In this document: positions 17,460-24,691 of the stretch, piece after piece
How the letters are laid out: each line of letters opens with the position of its first letter
How positions within the stretch are numbered: the stretch's first letter is position 1
Origin: DATCZB01 sp035513215
Lineage (GTDB): Bacteria; Pseudomonadota; Gammaproteobacteria; Steroidobacterales; Rariloculaceae
DNA: 64,000 nucleotides
NCBI GenBank assembly: GCA_035513215.1
Contig: DATKCK010000078.1
Coordinates: 37,762-101,761 of the forward strand
Reading direction: 5' to 3'
Translations under genes and position numbers: made by a program
Notes under the pieces: generated by a model
Told to the model about the DNA's origin: nothing
Databases searched by the model: none
The model's input: the letters and a program-made list of their open reading frames with translations, nothing else

Positions 17460-17472
17460 GGGGTCTGACCCC
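17460..17472. repeat. GGGGTCTGACCCC palindrome
   Basis: A 13-base near-palindrome (two 5-base arms plus 3 central bases) in the coq7-rplM intergenic region. The same word, in either orientation, occurs at 30741, 30781, 42612 and 42629. See the finding on this dispersed repeat. Confidence 0.75.
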
Positions 17473-17494
17473 ATCGTCGCGCCATCGTCGCGGC

Positions 17495-17523
17495 TTGCCA
17501 GAGCCTGCGCCGGCCATTAGACT
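17495..17523 (+). promoter_or_regulatory. Sigma70-type promoter for rplM-rpsI
   Basis: TTGCCA (17495-17500) and TAGACT (17518-17523) are separated by exactly 17 bases. They match the -35 consensus at 5 of 6 positions and the -10 consensus at 4 of 6. Transcription would start near 17530, giving a leader of about 37 bases before rplM. The spacing, position and strand fit a ribosomal protein operon promoter. Confidence 0.6.
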
Positions 17524-17566
17524 TCGCCCTCTTTCGCCGGCCGTCCGGCCCTTAAGAACGAGCTCG

Positions 17567-17995
17567 ATGAAGACATTTTCGGCAAAACCCGCTGAGGTCC
17601 GTCGCGACTGGTACCTCGTTGATGCAGAGGGAAAAACGCTCGGCCGCCTCGCATCGGAGCTGGCGCGGCGCCTGCGGGGCAAGCACAAGGCGACCTATAC
17701 GCCGCACGTGGACACAGGCGACTACATCGTCGTCGTCAATGCCGAGAAGATCCGTGTGACCGGACGCAAGCTCAAGGACAAGGTCTATCATCGCCACACG
17801 GGCTACATCGGCAATCTCAAGTCCGAGTCGCTCGAGAAGCTGCTCGAGCGCGCGCCCGAGCAGGTGCTCAAGCTCGCCGTCAAAGGCATGTTGCCGCGCA
17901 CGCCGCTCGGCAGGAGCATGCTGAAGAAGCTCAAGATCGTGCGCGGGGCCGAGCATCCGCATCAGGCGCAGCAGCCGATCGCACTGGAGGTATAA
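17567..17995 (+). CDS. rplM: 50S ribosomal protein L13
   Basis: A 142-residue L13, the exact usual length. It starts MKTFSAKPAEVRRDWYLVDA and carries the conserved GRLAS, YTPHVDTGDYIVVVNA, KVYHRHTGYIG and MLPRTPLGR segments. L13 binds 23S rRNA domain VI early in 50S assembly. The frame stays open upstream into the coq7 5' region, but the ATG at 17567 gives the conserved N-terminus. The stop is 5 bases before rpsI, the universally conserved partner. Confidence 0.98.
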   Translation: MKTFSAKPAEVRRDWYLVDAEGKTLGRLASELARRLRGKHKATYTPHVDTGDYIVVVNAEKIRVTGRKLKDKVYHRHTGYIGNLKSESLEKLLERAPEQVLKLAVKGMLPRTPLGRSMLKKLKIVRGAEHPHQAQQPIALEV

Positions 17996-18000
17996 GCGCG

Positions 18001-18393
18001 ATGGCCTTGGAACAGTATTACGGTACCGGACGCCGCAAGACCTCTTCGGCGCGCGTCTATCTGCGGCCCGGCAGCGGCGCCATCGTCATCAATGGGCGTC
18101 CGCTGGACCAGTTCTTCGGGCGCGAGACGGCGCGGATGATCGTCCGGCAGCCGCTCGCCCTCGCGGATGTCGAGGGCCGTTTCGATATCCGGGTCAACGT
18201 TTCGGGCGGAGGCACGACGGGCCAGGCCGGCGCGATCCGGCACGGCATCACGCGGGCGCTGCTGGTCTACGACGAGAGCCTCCGCACACCGCTTCGCAAG
18301 GCCGGTTTCGTGACTCGGGACGCCCGCGAGGTCGAGCGCAAGAAGGTCGGACTGCGCAAGGCTCGCCGGGCAACCCAGTTCTCGAAGCGTTAA
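18001..18393 (+). CDS. rpsI: 30S ribosomal protein S9
   Basis: A 130-residue S9 with N-terminal YYGTGRRKTSSARV, the central GGGTTGQAGAIRHGITRALL and the C-terminal basic tail ending KARRATQFSKR, whose last residues contact P-site tRNA. All lengths and motifs are normal. Co-transcribed with rplM. The tRNA-Gln gene follows 19 bases after the stop and could share the transcript. Confidence 0.98.
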   Translation: MALEQYYGTGRRKTSSARVYLRPGSGAIVINGRPLDQFFGRETARMIVRQPLALADVEGRFDIRVNVSGGGTTGQAGAIRHGITRALLVYDESLRTPLRKAGFVTRDAREVERKKVGLRKARRATQFSKR

Positions 18394-18412
18394 ACAACGA
18401 GCTGATTCCCTG

Positions 18413-18486
18413 TGGGGGATCGTCTAGCGGTAGGACATCGGACTCTGACTCCGAGAACCCTGGTTCGAATCCAGGTCCCCCAGCCA
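18413..18486 (+). tRNA. tRNA-Gln (anticodon CTG)
   Basis: A 74-base cloverleaf. The acceptor stem TGGGGGA pairs with TCCCCCA, and the D arm contains AGCGGTAGGA. The anticodon stem TCGGA/TCCGA holds the 7-base loop CTCTGAC with anticodon CTG. The T arm CCTGG-TTCGAAT-CCAGG is perfect. The CCA end is genomically encoded (18484-18486). It is the only tRNA seen in the window. Confidence 0.95.
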
Positions 18487-18534
18487 ACTCCGTCGTCGGG
18501 GTATTCGACGGCCGTCAGCGGAAGAACCTGACGG

Positions 18535-19194
18535 TCACGACAGCGTGCGGCACTCCCTGGCCGAGGCGACGAGCAGCACGTCCGCCGGCCGATTGGCGAA
18601 GATTCCGACCGTCACCACTCCCGGTATCTGGTTGAAGCGCTGCTCCATCTCCACCGGGTTGCTGATCACGAGATTGTGAACGTCGAGAATGTGGTTGCCG
18701 TAGTCGGTGATGAAGTCTTCTCGCCAGATGGGTTGGCCGCCGGCCTTGATCATCTGCTTGCTTACGAGTGATCGCGCCATCGGGACGACCTCGACCGGCA
18801 GCGGAAACTGGCCGAGATGGCCGACGAGCTTGGTCTCGTCGATGATGCAAACGAATCGCCGCGCCGCGCCCGCCAGGATCTTCTCGCCGGTCAGCGCGCC
18901 GCCTCCGCCCTTGATCAAGTGCCGGTGTTTGGTCGCTTCGTCCGCGCCGTCGACGTAGAGATCAACGGCCGGGACGTCGGACAACTCGCTGACCTCGATT
19001 CCGAGGGACCGAAGCCGGCGCGTGGATTGCTCGGAGCTCGATACGACGGCATCGAGCCGGGCCTTCTCGTCGGGGAGCGCATCGATGAAGTGGTTGACCG
19101 TCGACCCGGTCCCCACGCCAAGGACGATGCCGTCCCTGAGGTAGCTCATGGCCGCGAGGGCGGCCCGGCGCTTATTGCTGTCCTGCTCGCTCAC
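18535..19194 (-). CDS. rpiA: Ribose-5-phosphate isomerase A
   Basis: A 219-residue enzyme that interconverts ribulose 5-phosphate and ribose 5-phosphate in the pentose phosphate pathway. The phosphate-binding GVGTGSTVNHFI, the VDLYVDGADEA segment with the catalytic Asp residues, the KGGGGALTGEKI loop and IDETKLVG are all intact. The length equals that of E. coli RpiA. Convergent with the tRNA gene. Its start lies only 7 bases beyond a strong terminator of the upstream histone-like gene, so it needs its own promoter near or inside that hairpin, or depends on read-through. Confidence 0.96.
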   Translation of the reverse strand: MSEQDSNKRRAALAAMSYLRDGIVLGVGTGSTVNHFIDALPDEKARLDAVVSSSEQSTRRLRSLGIEVSELSDVPAVDLYVDGADEATKHRHLIKGGGGALTGEKILAGAARRFVCIIDETKLVGHLGQFPLPVEVVPMARSLVSKQMIKAGGQPIWREDFITDYGNHILDVHNLVISNPVEMEQRFNQIPGVVTVGIFANRPADVLLVASARECRTLS

Positions 19195-19201
19195 GACCCC
19201 G

Positions 19202-19233
19202 AAAAAACAGTGCCCGCGCAGGGGCGGGCACTG
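19202..19233 (-). terminator. Rho-independent terminator after the histone-like gene
   Basis: On the minus strand a 10-base-pair stem (CAGTGCCCGC with GCGGGCACTG) closes a 6-base loop and is followed directly by six T residues (19207-19202). It lies 43 bases downstream of the lysine-rich gene and immediately upstream of rpiA. Confidence 0.85.
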
Positions 19234-19275
19234 TATGGCTCATGAGTCCAAGATGACTCAACGAGAAGCGGCAAA

Positions 19276-19485
19276 TTAGCGCTTCTTGCGAGCTGCTTTG
19301 CGCTTCGTCTTGCGCTTAGCCTTCTTCTTCTTGGCCTTTTTCTTGCCCTTCTTGGCAACCTTGCGCTTGGCGGCTTTGCGCTTGGCTTTCTTGCGCTTCT
19401 TCGCCGCCGGCTTCTTCGCCGCTTTACGCTTGGTCGTCTTACGCTTAGTCGATTTCTTTTTCGAAGATTTCTTCTTCGCTGCCAT
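19276..19485 (-). CDS. Lysine-rich histone H1-like DNA-binding protein (69 aa)
   Basis: A 69-residue protein made of Lys, Arg, Ala, Ser and Thr: 35 Lys and 9 Arg, with no acidic residue and no aromatic residue. It is built from degenerate KKxAKRK-type units and resembles the C-terminal tails of histone H1, the chlamydial Hc proteins and Pseudomonas AlgP. A nucleoid-compacting or RNA-binding role is inferred from composition. A GGAG lies 9 bases before the ATG, an AT-rich upstream region (TATATATAAAAG on the plus strand) may hold the promoter, and a strong terminator follows, so it is an independent, probably well expressed gene. Confidence 0.85.
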   Translation of the reverse strand: MAAKKKSSKKKSTKRKTTKRKAAKKPAAKKRKKAKRKAAKRKVAKKGKKKAKKKKAKRKTKRKAARKKR

Positions 19486-19610
19486 TGGGTAGTCTCCGTG
19501 TCGGAATAAACGGCGTCGAGTATATATAAAAGAACAAGAATTTCCAGCGTGTTATCGATTTTTGCGCATATGGCGCACATCAGGTCGAAAGCGAATGTGC
19601 GGCCAGTCAC

Positions 19611-19634
19611 AACTAAAACGACTCGTCGAGTCGT
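19611..19634 (-). terminator. Probable terminator after the EVE-domain gene
   Basis: On the minus strand ACGACT-CGACG-AGTCGT forms a 6-base-pair hairpin with a 5-base loop, followed by TTTTAGTT. It lies 25 bases after the stop of the EVE gene. The T run is short, so termination may be partial. Confidence 0.45.
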
Positions 19635-19658
19635 CGATTGAGACGTCTCGCGATTGAA

Positions 19659-20126
19659 TTACCGTTCCAGAGAGAGAATGAAACGCCAGTTTTCCGACGA
19701 GACGGGAATGACCGACAGACGATTGCCGCGCTTTAACAGACGCAGGTCCGATAGCCTGTCACCCGCGTACTGCTTGAGTTTCACGAGGGCGAGGGGTTTT
19801 TCGAGCTTGCGCTTCAAGCGCACATCGACGACATACCATCGCGAATTCGAGCGCTCGCTCTTCGGATCGAAGTGCTCGTCGCGACGATCGAACGCCGTCT
19901 CGTCGGGGTAAGCTTCGCGCGTGATTTCGACGATCCCGACGATGCCGGGCTCCGGGCAGCTCGAATGATAAAAAAAGGCCAAATCGCCCTTTTTCATCTC
20001 GTCTCGGATGAAATTGCGCGCCTGGTAGTTGCGGACGCCGTCCCATCGGGTCGTTTGACGGGGGCTCGCTGCGAGGTCGTCGATGCTGAACGTGCCGGGC
20101 TCCGACTTGAGCAGCCAGTGCTTCAT
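19659..20126 (-). CDS. EVE domain protein
   Basis: A 155-residue single-domain EVE (PUA-like) protein. Features are the N-terminal WLLKSEP, the WDGVRNYQARNF segment and an aromatic cage region (FFYHSS...GIVGI). EVE domains bind modified nucleotides in DNA or RNA, and small stand-alone members of this thymocyte nuclear protein 1 type are widespread in proteobacteria with unclear roles. The ATG at 20126 overlaps the stop of fau by 4 bases (ATGA), so it is coupled to the fau-6S-zapA cluster. An upstream extension in the same frame was rejected because it lies inside fau. Confidence 0.9.
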   Translation of the reverse strand: MKHWLLKSEPGTFSIDDLAASPRQTTRWDGVRNYQARNFIRDEMKKGDLAFFYHSSCPEPGIVGIVEITREAYPDETAFDRRDEHFDPKSERSNSRWYVVDVRLKRKLEKPLALVKLKQYAGDRLSDLRLLKRGNRLSVIPVSSENWRFILSLER

Positions 20127-20707
20127 GGCCGTGCGAATCGCTCGAAGCCGTGCTCGGTCACTGCACCCCACAACGGCACGTCCCACGGATTCGGATCCAT
20201 CCTGTCGACGCGTTGCAGCGCAAAAGCGGTGCCGACGAGCTTCGGCTTCAGCCACGTCTTGCGCCGACGCAGGAAGGCGAAGCAGCGGTCGTAGTAGCCG
20301 GCGCCCACGCCGAGCCTGTTGCCCGCGCTGTCGAAGGCGACAAGGGGAGTCAGAACGAGATCGAGCGCCCGCGGGTCGATGAGCTCGGGGGGATAGGGCT
20401 CGGTGATACCGAAGAAGTTGGTCTCAAGGCGCGTGCGCTTCCCGACTCTGCCGAAGTGCATTTCCCCGCCGGTAATGATCGGCGCGAAAAACTCCCTGCG
20501 CTGATCGAAACGAATCAGGGGGCTTACGTCCGGCTCGCCATCGAAGGCGAAGAACAAAGCGATCCGGCGGGCGGATCGAAAAGCCGGCAGCGTTCTTATG
20601 CGGTGCAGAATCGCGTCGTCGGCCGCCTCACGCTCGCCGGGGCCGAGGCGCCGGCGCGCCGCGCGCACTTGCCGGCGTAAGGCGGCGCCTCCCGCTCGTG
20701 CCGTCAC
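20123..20707 (-). CDS. fau: 5-formyltetrahydrofolate cyclo-ligase
   Basis: Encodes about 194 residues. The enzyme converts 5-formyl-THF to 5,10-methenyl-THF using ATP and recycles a folate that inhibits SHMT. Diagnostic segments are LRRQVRAARRRLGPGEREAA at the N-terminus, the IALFFAFDGEPD stretch and the C-terminal NRLGVGAGYYDR loop. The start is uncertain. GTG 20707 gives the usual N-terminus but lies inside the 3' strand of the 6S RNA, while GTG 20668 avoids it and yields a slightly short protein. The open frame further upstream (to 20806) runs fully through the RNA gene and is not credible. Confidence 0.92.
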   Translation of the reverse strand: MTARAGGAALRRQVRAARRRLGPGEREAADDAILHRIRTLPAFRSARRIALFFAFDGEPDVSPLIRFDQRREFFAPIITGGEMHFGRVGKRTRLETNFFGITEPYPPELIDPRALDLVLTPLVAFDSAGNRLGVGAGYYDRCFAFLRRRKTWLKPKLVGTAFALQRVDRMDPNPWDVPLWGAVTEHGFERFARP

Positions 20708-20876
20708 GGATGGTTGCCCTCGAACCGGAGCAATAGGTGGGGTACGCCGTGGTGGTTGCAGGCTTCCCGGCGTTGCCGGATCTGCACAACACCACCCACA
20801 GAGCACAACCCCAAGGTCATGATTTAGGGTCGAAAGCCTTTCCAGTCCGCGTCGAACACAGCAGGAGACGCCAAAC
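20680..20876 (-). ncRNA. ssrS: 6S RNA
   Basis: Synteny and fold agree. The segment lies between zapA and fau on their strand, the conserved place of ssrS in gammaproteobacteria. The ends form a closing helix: GGCGTCTCCTGCT (20872-20860) pairs with AGCGGGAGGCGCC (20696-20684), 13 pairs with two G-U. Next to it are TGTTCGACGCGGAC on the 5' side and ACCATCCGTGACGGCA on the 3' side, resembling the E. coli 6S flanks. Inside are CCCT/AGGG and GACC/GGTT helices and a long terminal hairpin (GGTGGTGTTGTGCAG...CCTGCAACCACC). The span between the closing arms, 189 bases, fits the usual 180-190. 6S RNA mimics an open promoter and sequesters sigma70 holoenzyme. Exact ends are estimates. Confidence 0.85.
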
Positions 20877-20882
20877 GGGATT

Positions 20883-21197
20883 TTACAGTGAAAGCTGCTT
20901 GGTCGGGCCCAGCGCGTCGTCGAGCCGCTCGCGCATCGACTTGATTCTCAGGCCCACGATGTCCTTCAGCTCGGCCCCCTGTCCCTGGGTTTCGAGCAGC
21001 TCATTGGCAAGATTCAGGGCCGCCATGACCGCAACACGGTCGAGACCCACTACCTTGCCGGTATCACGGATCTCTCGCATCTTCTTGTTCAGGAGGTCGG
21101 CCGATGCCAGCAACGCCGATTTTTCGTTGGCCGGACAGGCGACGTGGTATTCCTTCTCGAGGATGCGAACGGTGACATGGGCATACATCTCGCTCAT
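20883..21197 (-). CDS. zapA: Cell division protein ZapA
   Basis: A 104-residue FtsZ-associated protein that promotes filament bundling in the Z ring. The N-terminal beta region (VTVRILEKEYHVACPANEKSALLASADLLNKKM) and the C-terminal coiled coil beginning at GKVVGLDRVAVMAALNLANELL match ZapA. It follows the coiled-coil gene with a 4-base overlap and is followed by the 6S RNA. Confidence 0.95.
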   Translation of the reverse strand: MSEMYAHVTVRILEKEYHVACPANEKSALLASADLLNKKMREIRDTGKVVGLDRVAVMAALNLANELLETQGQGAELKDIVGLRIKSMRERLDDALGPTKQLSL

Positions 21198-21427
21198 GAC
21201 GTCTGCTCCATTGCCTTGAGACGCGTAATCATGGCTTCGACCCGGCCCCGTACCTGCTCGTTCTTCTGGAGCAAGGTCGCTCTTTCGGCCGTCAGATTGT
21301 CCTGTCGGATCCGCAGCGACTCATTCTCTTCCTGGAGTTTCTTGCAGATGACGACGAGTTCGTCGAGGCGCTTCTCGAGCCGCTTGAGCTCGAGGTCGAA
21401 ACGCTCGTTCGCCGATTCGTTGACCAT
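21194..21427 (-). CDS. Small coiled-coil protein, TIGR02449 family
   Basis: A 77-residue protein that is nearly one continuous coiled coil (heptads from about residue 8 to 72, with leucine/valine at a and d positions, e.g. RFDLELKRLEKRLDELV). Proteins of this size and pattern directly upstream of zapA are classed as TIGR02449. They resemble ZapB and may stabilise the Z ring together with ZapA, but that role is inferred. The stop overlaps the zapA start. The start codon lies 60 bases from the divergent ygfB gene. Confidence 0.85.
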   Translation of the reverse strand: MVNESANERFDLELKRLEKRLDELVVICKKLQEENESLRIRQDNLTAERATLLQKNEQVRGRVEAMITRLKAMEQTS

Positions 21428-21487
21428 GGAAAAGCAATATAGAGTGCGGCAGGCTCGGGGGTCAACATTGGCAGCAGCGGTGTTAGC

Positions 21488-22099
21488 ATGGCGATCCTCG
21501 AACTACGGGTCGAAGCGCAAGTGCCCCGAATCGAAACCGATTACCGCGACCTCGCCGATCTCTTGCATCGCTCCGGCGCGCCGCTGCCGCTTGCGGAGCT
21601 GCACGGCGGGCTCTGCGGCGTGATCTGCGCCAGCGGTCGGCAGGCCGCGTCGAGCTGGCTCGACAGCCTGCTCGACGATTGCACAGCGGATGCCGACACG
21701 CTGTCTCGGCTCGCGAGCCGTCTGGAAGTTCTCGGCAAGGACACCTGGCAGGCGCTCAGCGGTCTGACGCTCGAGTTCTGTCCGTTGCTGCCCGGTGACG
21801 AGGCCGGCGTCGATCAGCGGGCCGAGGCTCTCGGGCTCTGGTGTCACGGATTTCTGGCCGGGCTCGTCATCGGCGGCGTGGATCTCGCCGGCGGAACCGA
21901 AACGCTGTCGGCCGAGCTCGATGAGCTCGTGCGCGACTTTGCCGAGATCAGCAGAGCCGGCGCCGATCGCGAGGAGATCGAAGACCCAGAGCTCGGCGAC
22001 GGCTCGTTGACCGAGCTCGTCGAGTTCGTGCGCGTCGGCACGCAATTCGTCTTCGAGGGGCTCGTGCCGGACTCGCGGCGCGAGCGCGTCGTTCATTGA
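21488..22099 (+). CDS. ygfB: UPF0149 family protein YgfB
   Basis: A 203-residue UPF0149 protein with the family signature LHGGLCGVICASG near residue 38, a central LPGDEAGVDQRAEALGLWCHGFLAGL segment and an acidic C-terminal half ending in VEFVRVGTQF. In Pseudomonas aeruginosa YgfB modulates AlpA-dependent expression of ampDh3 and hence beta-lactam resistance, but a general function is not known. It heads a ygfB-pepP-ubiH-ubiI unit, the standard gammaproteobacterial order. Confidence 0.93.
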   Translation: MAILELRVEAQVPRIETDYRDLADLLHRSGAPLPLAELHGGLCGVICASGRQAASSWLDSLLDDCTADADTLSRLASRLEVLGKDTWQALSGLTLEFCPLLPGDEAGVDQRAEALGLWCHGFLAGLVIGGVDLAGGTETLSAELDELVRDFAEISRAGADREEIEDPELGDGSLTELVEFVRVGTQFVFEGLVPDSRRERVVH

Positions 22100-22114
22100 C
22101 GCAGGAGCGACAGT

Positions 22115-23413
22115 TTGAACGCCACTGAGCTTGCCCGGCGTCGAAGGCACCTGATGGAGCTGATCGGGCCGGGCGGTATCGCCGTCCTTCCGGCCGCGAC
22201 CGAGAAGGTTCGCAGCCGCGATACGTTGTTCGACTACCGGCCGGACAGCGACGTCTATTATCTGACGGGGTTCCGCGAGCCCGAATCCGTGATCGTGCTC
22301 GTGCCGGGCCGCGGCGAGGGGCAGTACCTCGTTTTCTGCCGCGATCGTGATCCCGAGCGCGAGCTCTGGGACGGAAAGAGACTCGGCCCCGAAGGAGCGG
22401 TCGACGAGCTCGGTTGTGACGACGCCTTTCCGATCACCGATCTCGACGAGATCCTGCCGGGCCTGCTCGAGCGTAGCGAGCGAGTCTATTATTCGATGGG
22501 CATCTCGCCCGATTTCGACCACAGGCTGCTGAACTGGATCAACAGCCTCAACGCCAAGCGGCGCAACCGTCATGCGGCCAGCGAGATCATCGCGCTCGGC
22601 CACCTGCTGCACGAGATGCGCCTCTACAAGAGCCGGGCGGAAACGGCGGTCATGGGCAAGGCGGCCAGGATCGCCGTGGCCGCACATCGCCGCGCAATGA
22701 AAGCCTGCCGCCCGGGCATGCACGAGTACGAGCTCGAGGCCGAGTTCCTGCACGAGTTTCGCCGGCATGGGGCGGACTGCTCGTATCTGCCGATCGTGGC
22801 GGCCGGCAAGAATGCCTGCGTGCTGCATTACCGCGCCAACGGAGCAGTGCTCGAAGACGGCGATCTGGTGCTGATCGACGCCGGTTGCGAGTACGAGATG
22901 TACGCCTCGGACATCACGCGGACCTTTCCGGTCAACGGCGAATTCAGCGAGCCTCAACGAGAGCTTTACGAGATCGTGCTCGAGGCGAATCGCGCAGCCA
23001 CGGCCCAGGTTGAAGTGGGGAATCACTGGAACGATCCGCACGAGGCTGCGGTCAAGGTCGTCACCCGCGGTCTGCGTTCGCTCGGGCTCCTGTCGGGCCG
23101 GCTGCCGACACTGATCAGGGAAGGCGCCTACAAGAAGTACTTCATGCACCGTACCGGCCATTGGCTCGGCATCGACGTCCACGACGTCGGCGACTACATG
23201 GTCGACGAGCAATGGCGGCTGCTCGAGCCCGGGATGTCGATGACGATCGAGCCCGGCATATACGTCGCCGCCGGCGCGAGCGGCCGCGCGAGGCGCTGGC
23301 GGGGGACAGGCATCCGGATCGAGGACGATGTCGTCGTGTCCCGTGACGGCCCTCGCGTCCTGACGACGGGCCTGCCGACGACGGTCGGCGAGATAGAAGC
23401 ATTCATGGCCTGA
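22115..23413 (+). CDS. pepP: Xaa-Pro aminopeptidase P
   Basis: A 432-residue M24B metallopeptidase that removes N-terminal residues before proline. The dimanganese ligands are readable: Asp255 in LIDAGCEYE, Asp266 in ASDITRTF, the His in HRTGHWLGIDVHD, and the Glu residues in TIEPGIY and IRIEDDVVV. The N-terminal creatinase-like domain (residues 1-170) has the PDSDVYYLTGFREPE motif. The start is TTG at 22115, 15 bases after ygfB, preceded by CAGGAGCGA, a good ribosome binding site at suitable spacing. Length is normal. Confidence 0.96.
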   Translation: MNATELARRRRHLMELIGPGGIAVLPAATEKVRSRDTLFDYRPDSDVYYLTGFREPESVIVLVPGRGEGQYLVFCRDRDPERELWDGKRLGPEGAVDELGCDDAFPITDLDEILPGLLERSERVYYSMGISPDFDHRLLNWINSLNAKRRNRHAASEIIALGHLLHEMRLYKSRAETAVMGKAARIAVAAHRRAMKACRPGMHEYELEAEFLHEFRRHGADCSYLPIVAAGKNACVLHYRANGAVLEDGDLVLIDAGCEYEMYASDITRTFPVNGEFSEPQRELYEIVLEANRAATAQVEVGNHWNDPHEAAVKVVTRGLRSLGLLSGRLPTLIREGAYKKYFMHRTGHWLGIDVHDVGDYMVDEQWRLLEPGMSMTIEPGIYVAAGASGRARRWRGTGIRIEDDVVVSRDGPRVLTTGLPTTVGEIEAFMA

Positions 23414-23419
23414 AAGCCG

Positions 23420-24691
23420 ATGCCCGACGCACGTATCGACTGCGATGTGCTGATCGTCGGCGGCGGGCTCGTCGGATCCCTGCTCGCCAACGCCCTGTCC
23501 GGGCTTCCGCTGCGGGTCGTTCTCGTCGAGGCGCGCAGCGTCGAGTCGCTGGAGCAGCCGAGCTTCGACGGACGGGCAACGGCGCTGGCGAACGGCTCGC
23601 AGCGAGTGCTCGAGCAACTGGGCCTCTGGGAGTCGATACGCGGTGAGGCACAGCCGATTCGGCACATACATATCGGCGAACGGGGACGCTTCGGCGCCGC
23701 CCGAATCGACGCCCGCGAGGAGGGCGTGTCCGCGCTCGGCTACACGGTCGAGAACCGGAAGCTCGGCGCTGCGCTCTGGCAGGCGCTGGCACAACAGCCC
23801 GGGTTCAGCCGCGTGTCGCCGGCCGAAGTCAAAGGCTTCGATTGCCGGCCCGGAGCGATAGAAGCGCGGATCGACTCCGGATCCGCGCGCTCGCGGATCA
23901 CCGCGCGTCTGATGGTCGCGGCCGACGGCGCGCAATCGAAGCTCAGGCATGCGCTCGGCATCGCGGCTCGCATCGACGATTACGGTCAACACGCGATCGT
24001 CGTGAATTGCACGACCGATGAGCCGCATCGGGCGCGGGCCTTCGAGCGCTTCACGCCCGACGGTCCGCTCGCGGTCCTGCCGCTGACGCGCGATCGCGTC
24101 GCCGTCGTCTGGACGCTGCCGACGCGGCCGGCACGGAGTCGGTCGGCGATGCCGGCCTCGTCGGCAGGACGGATTCTCGAGCTCGCGGACGACGATTTCC
24201 GCAGCGCGCTGCAGTCGGCCTTCGGCTACCGGCTCGGCCACTTCCGAAGGGTCGGCCGTCGCGACATGTATCCACTGCAGCGAGTTCAGAGCAACGACGT
24301 CATTCGGGAGCGCACGGTGCTTGTCGGCAACGCGGCGATCGCGCTGCATCCCGTCGCCGGGCAGGGGTTCAATCTGGCCCTGCGCGACGCGTCGGCGCTT
24401 GCCGAGCTGATCGCCGAGAAGGCGCTGGCCGGGTCGAGCGACGTCGGCAGCGCGGATCTCCTCGAGCGCTACCGGCGCTGGCGCAGCGACGACCAGCGCA
24501 AGCTCGCCCGCTTCACTCATGCCCTGATCCGCGGCTTCGGCGCGCAGGCGCCAGGCCTCGATGCGCTGCGGGGCGCCGGCCTGATGGCGTTCGACCTGAT
24601 CCCGGGCGCCAAGTCGGTGCTCGCCCGGCATACGATGGGCCTTGCCGGGCGCGTGCCGAAGCTGGCGCGCAAGCTGAGCATCGTCGGATGA
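23420..24691 (+). CDS. ubiH: 2-octaprenyl-6-methoxyphenol hydroxylase (UbiH)
   Basis: A 423-residue FAD monooxygenase of ubiquinone synthesis (C1 hydroxylation). The N-terminal dinucleotide motif VGGGLVGSLLANAL, the internal DGAQSKLR segment and the second FAD motif GNAAIALHPVAGQGFNLALRD are present. The Asn-Ala-Ala form of this last motif is typical of UbiH, as opposed to the Asp-Ala-Ala of UbiI in the next gene. It overlaps ubiI by 4 bases and follows pepP after 6 bases. Confidence 0.93.
   Translation: MPDARIDCDVLIVGGGLVGSLLANALSGLPLRVVLVEARSVESLEQPSFDGRATALANGSQRVLEQLGLWESIRGEAQPIRHIHIGERGRFGAARIDAREEGVSALGYTVENRKLGAALWQALAQQPGFSRVSPAEVKGFDCRPGAIEARIDSGSARSRITARLMVAADGAQSKLRHALGIAARIDDYGQHAIVVNCTTDEPHRARAFERFTPDGPLAVLPLTRDRVAVVWTLPTRPARSRSAMPASSAGRILELADDDFRSALQSAFGYRLGHFRRVGRRDMYPLQRVQSNDVIRERTVLVGNAAIALHPVAGQGFNLALRDASALAELIAEKALAGSSDVGSADLLERYRRWRSDDQRKLARFTHALIRGFGAQAPGLDALRGAGLMAFDLIPGAKSVLARHTMGLAGRVPKLARKLSIVG

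Noticed and set aside
19286..19492. A 68-residue Phe/Leu/Ala-rich frame opposite the histone-like gene
   Set aside because: Its hydrophobic look comes from reading lysine codons in reverse; the minus-strand gene has a ribosome binding site and terminator.
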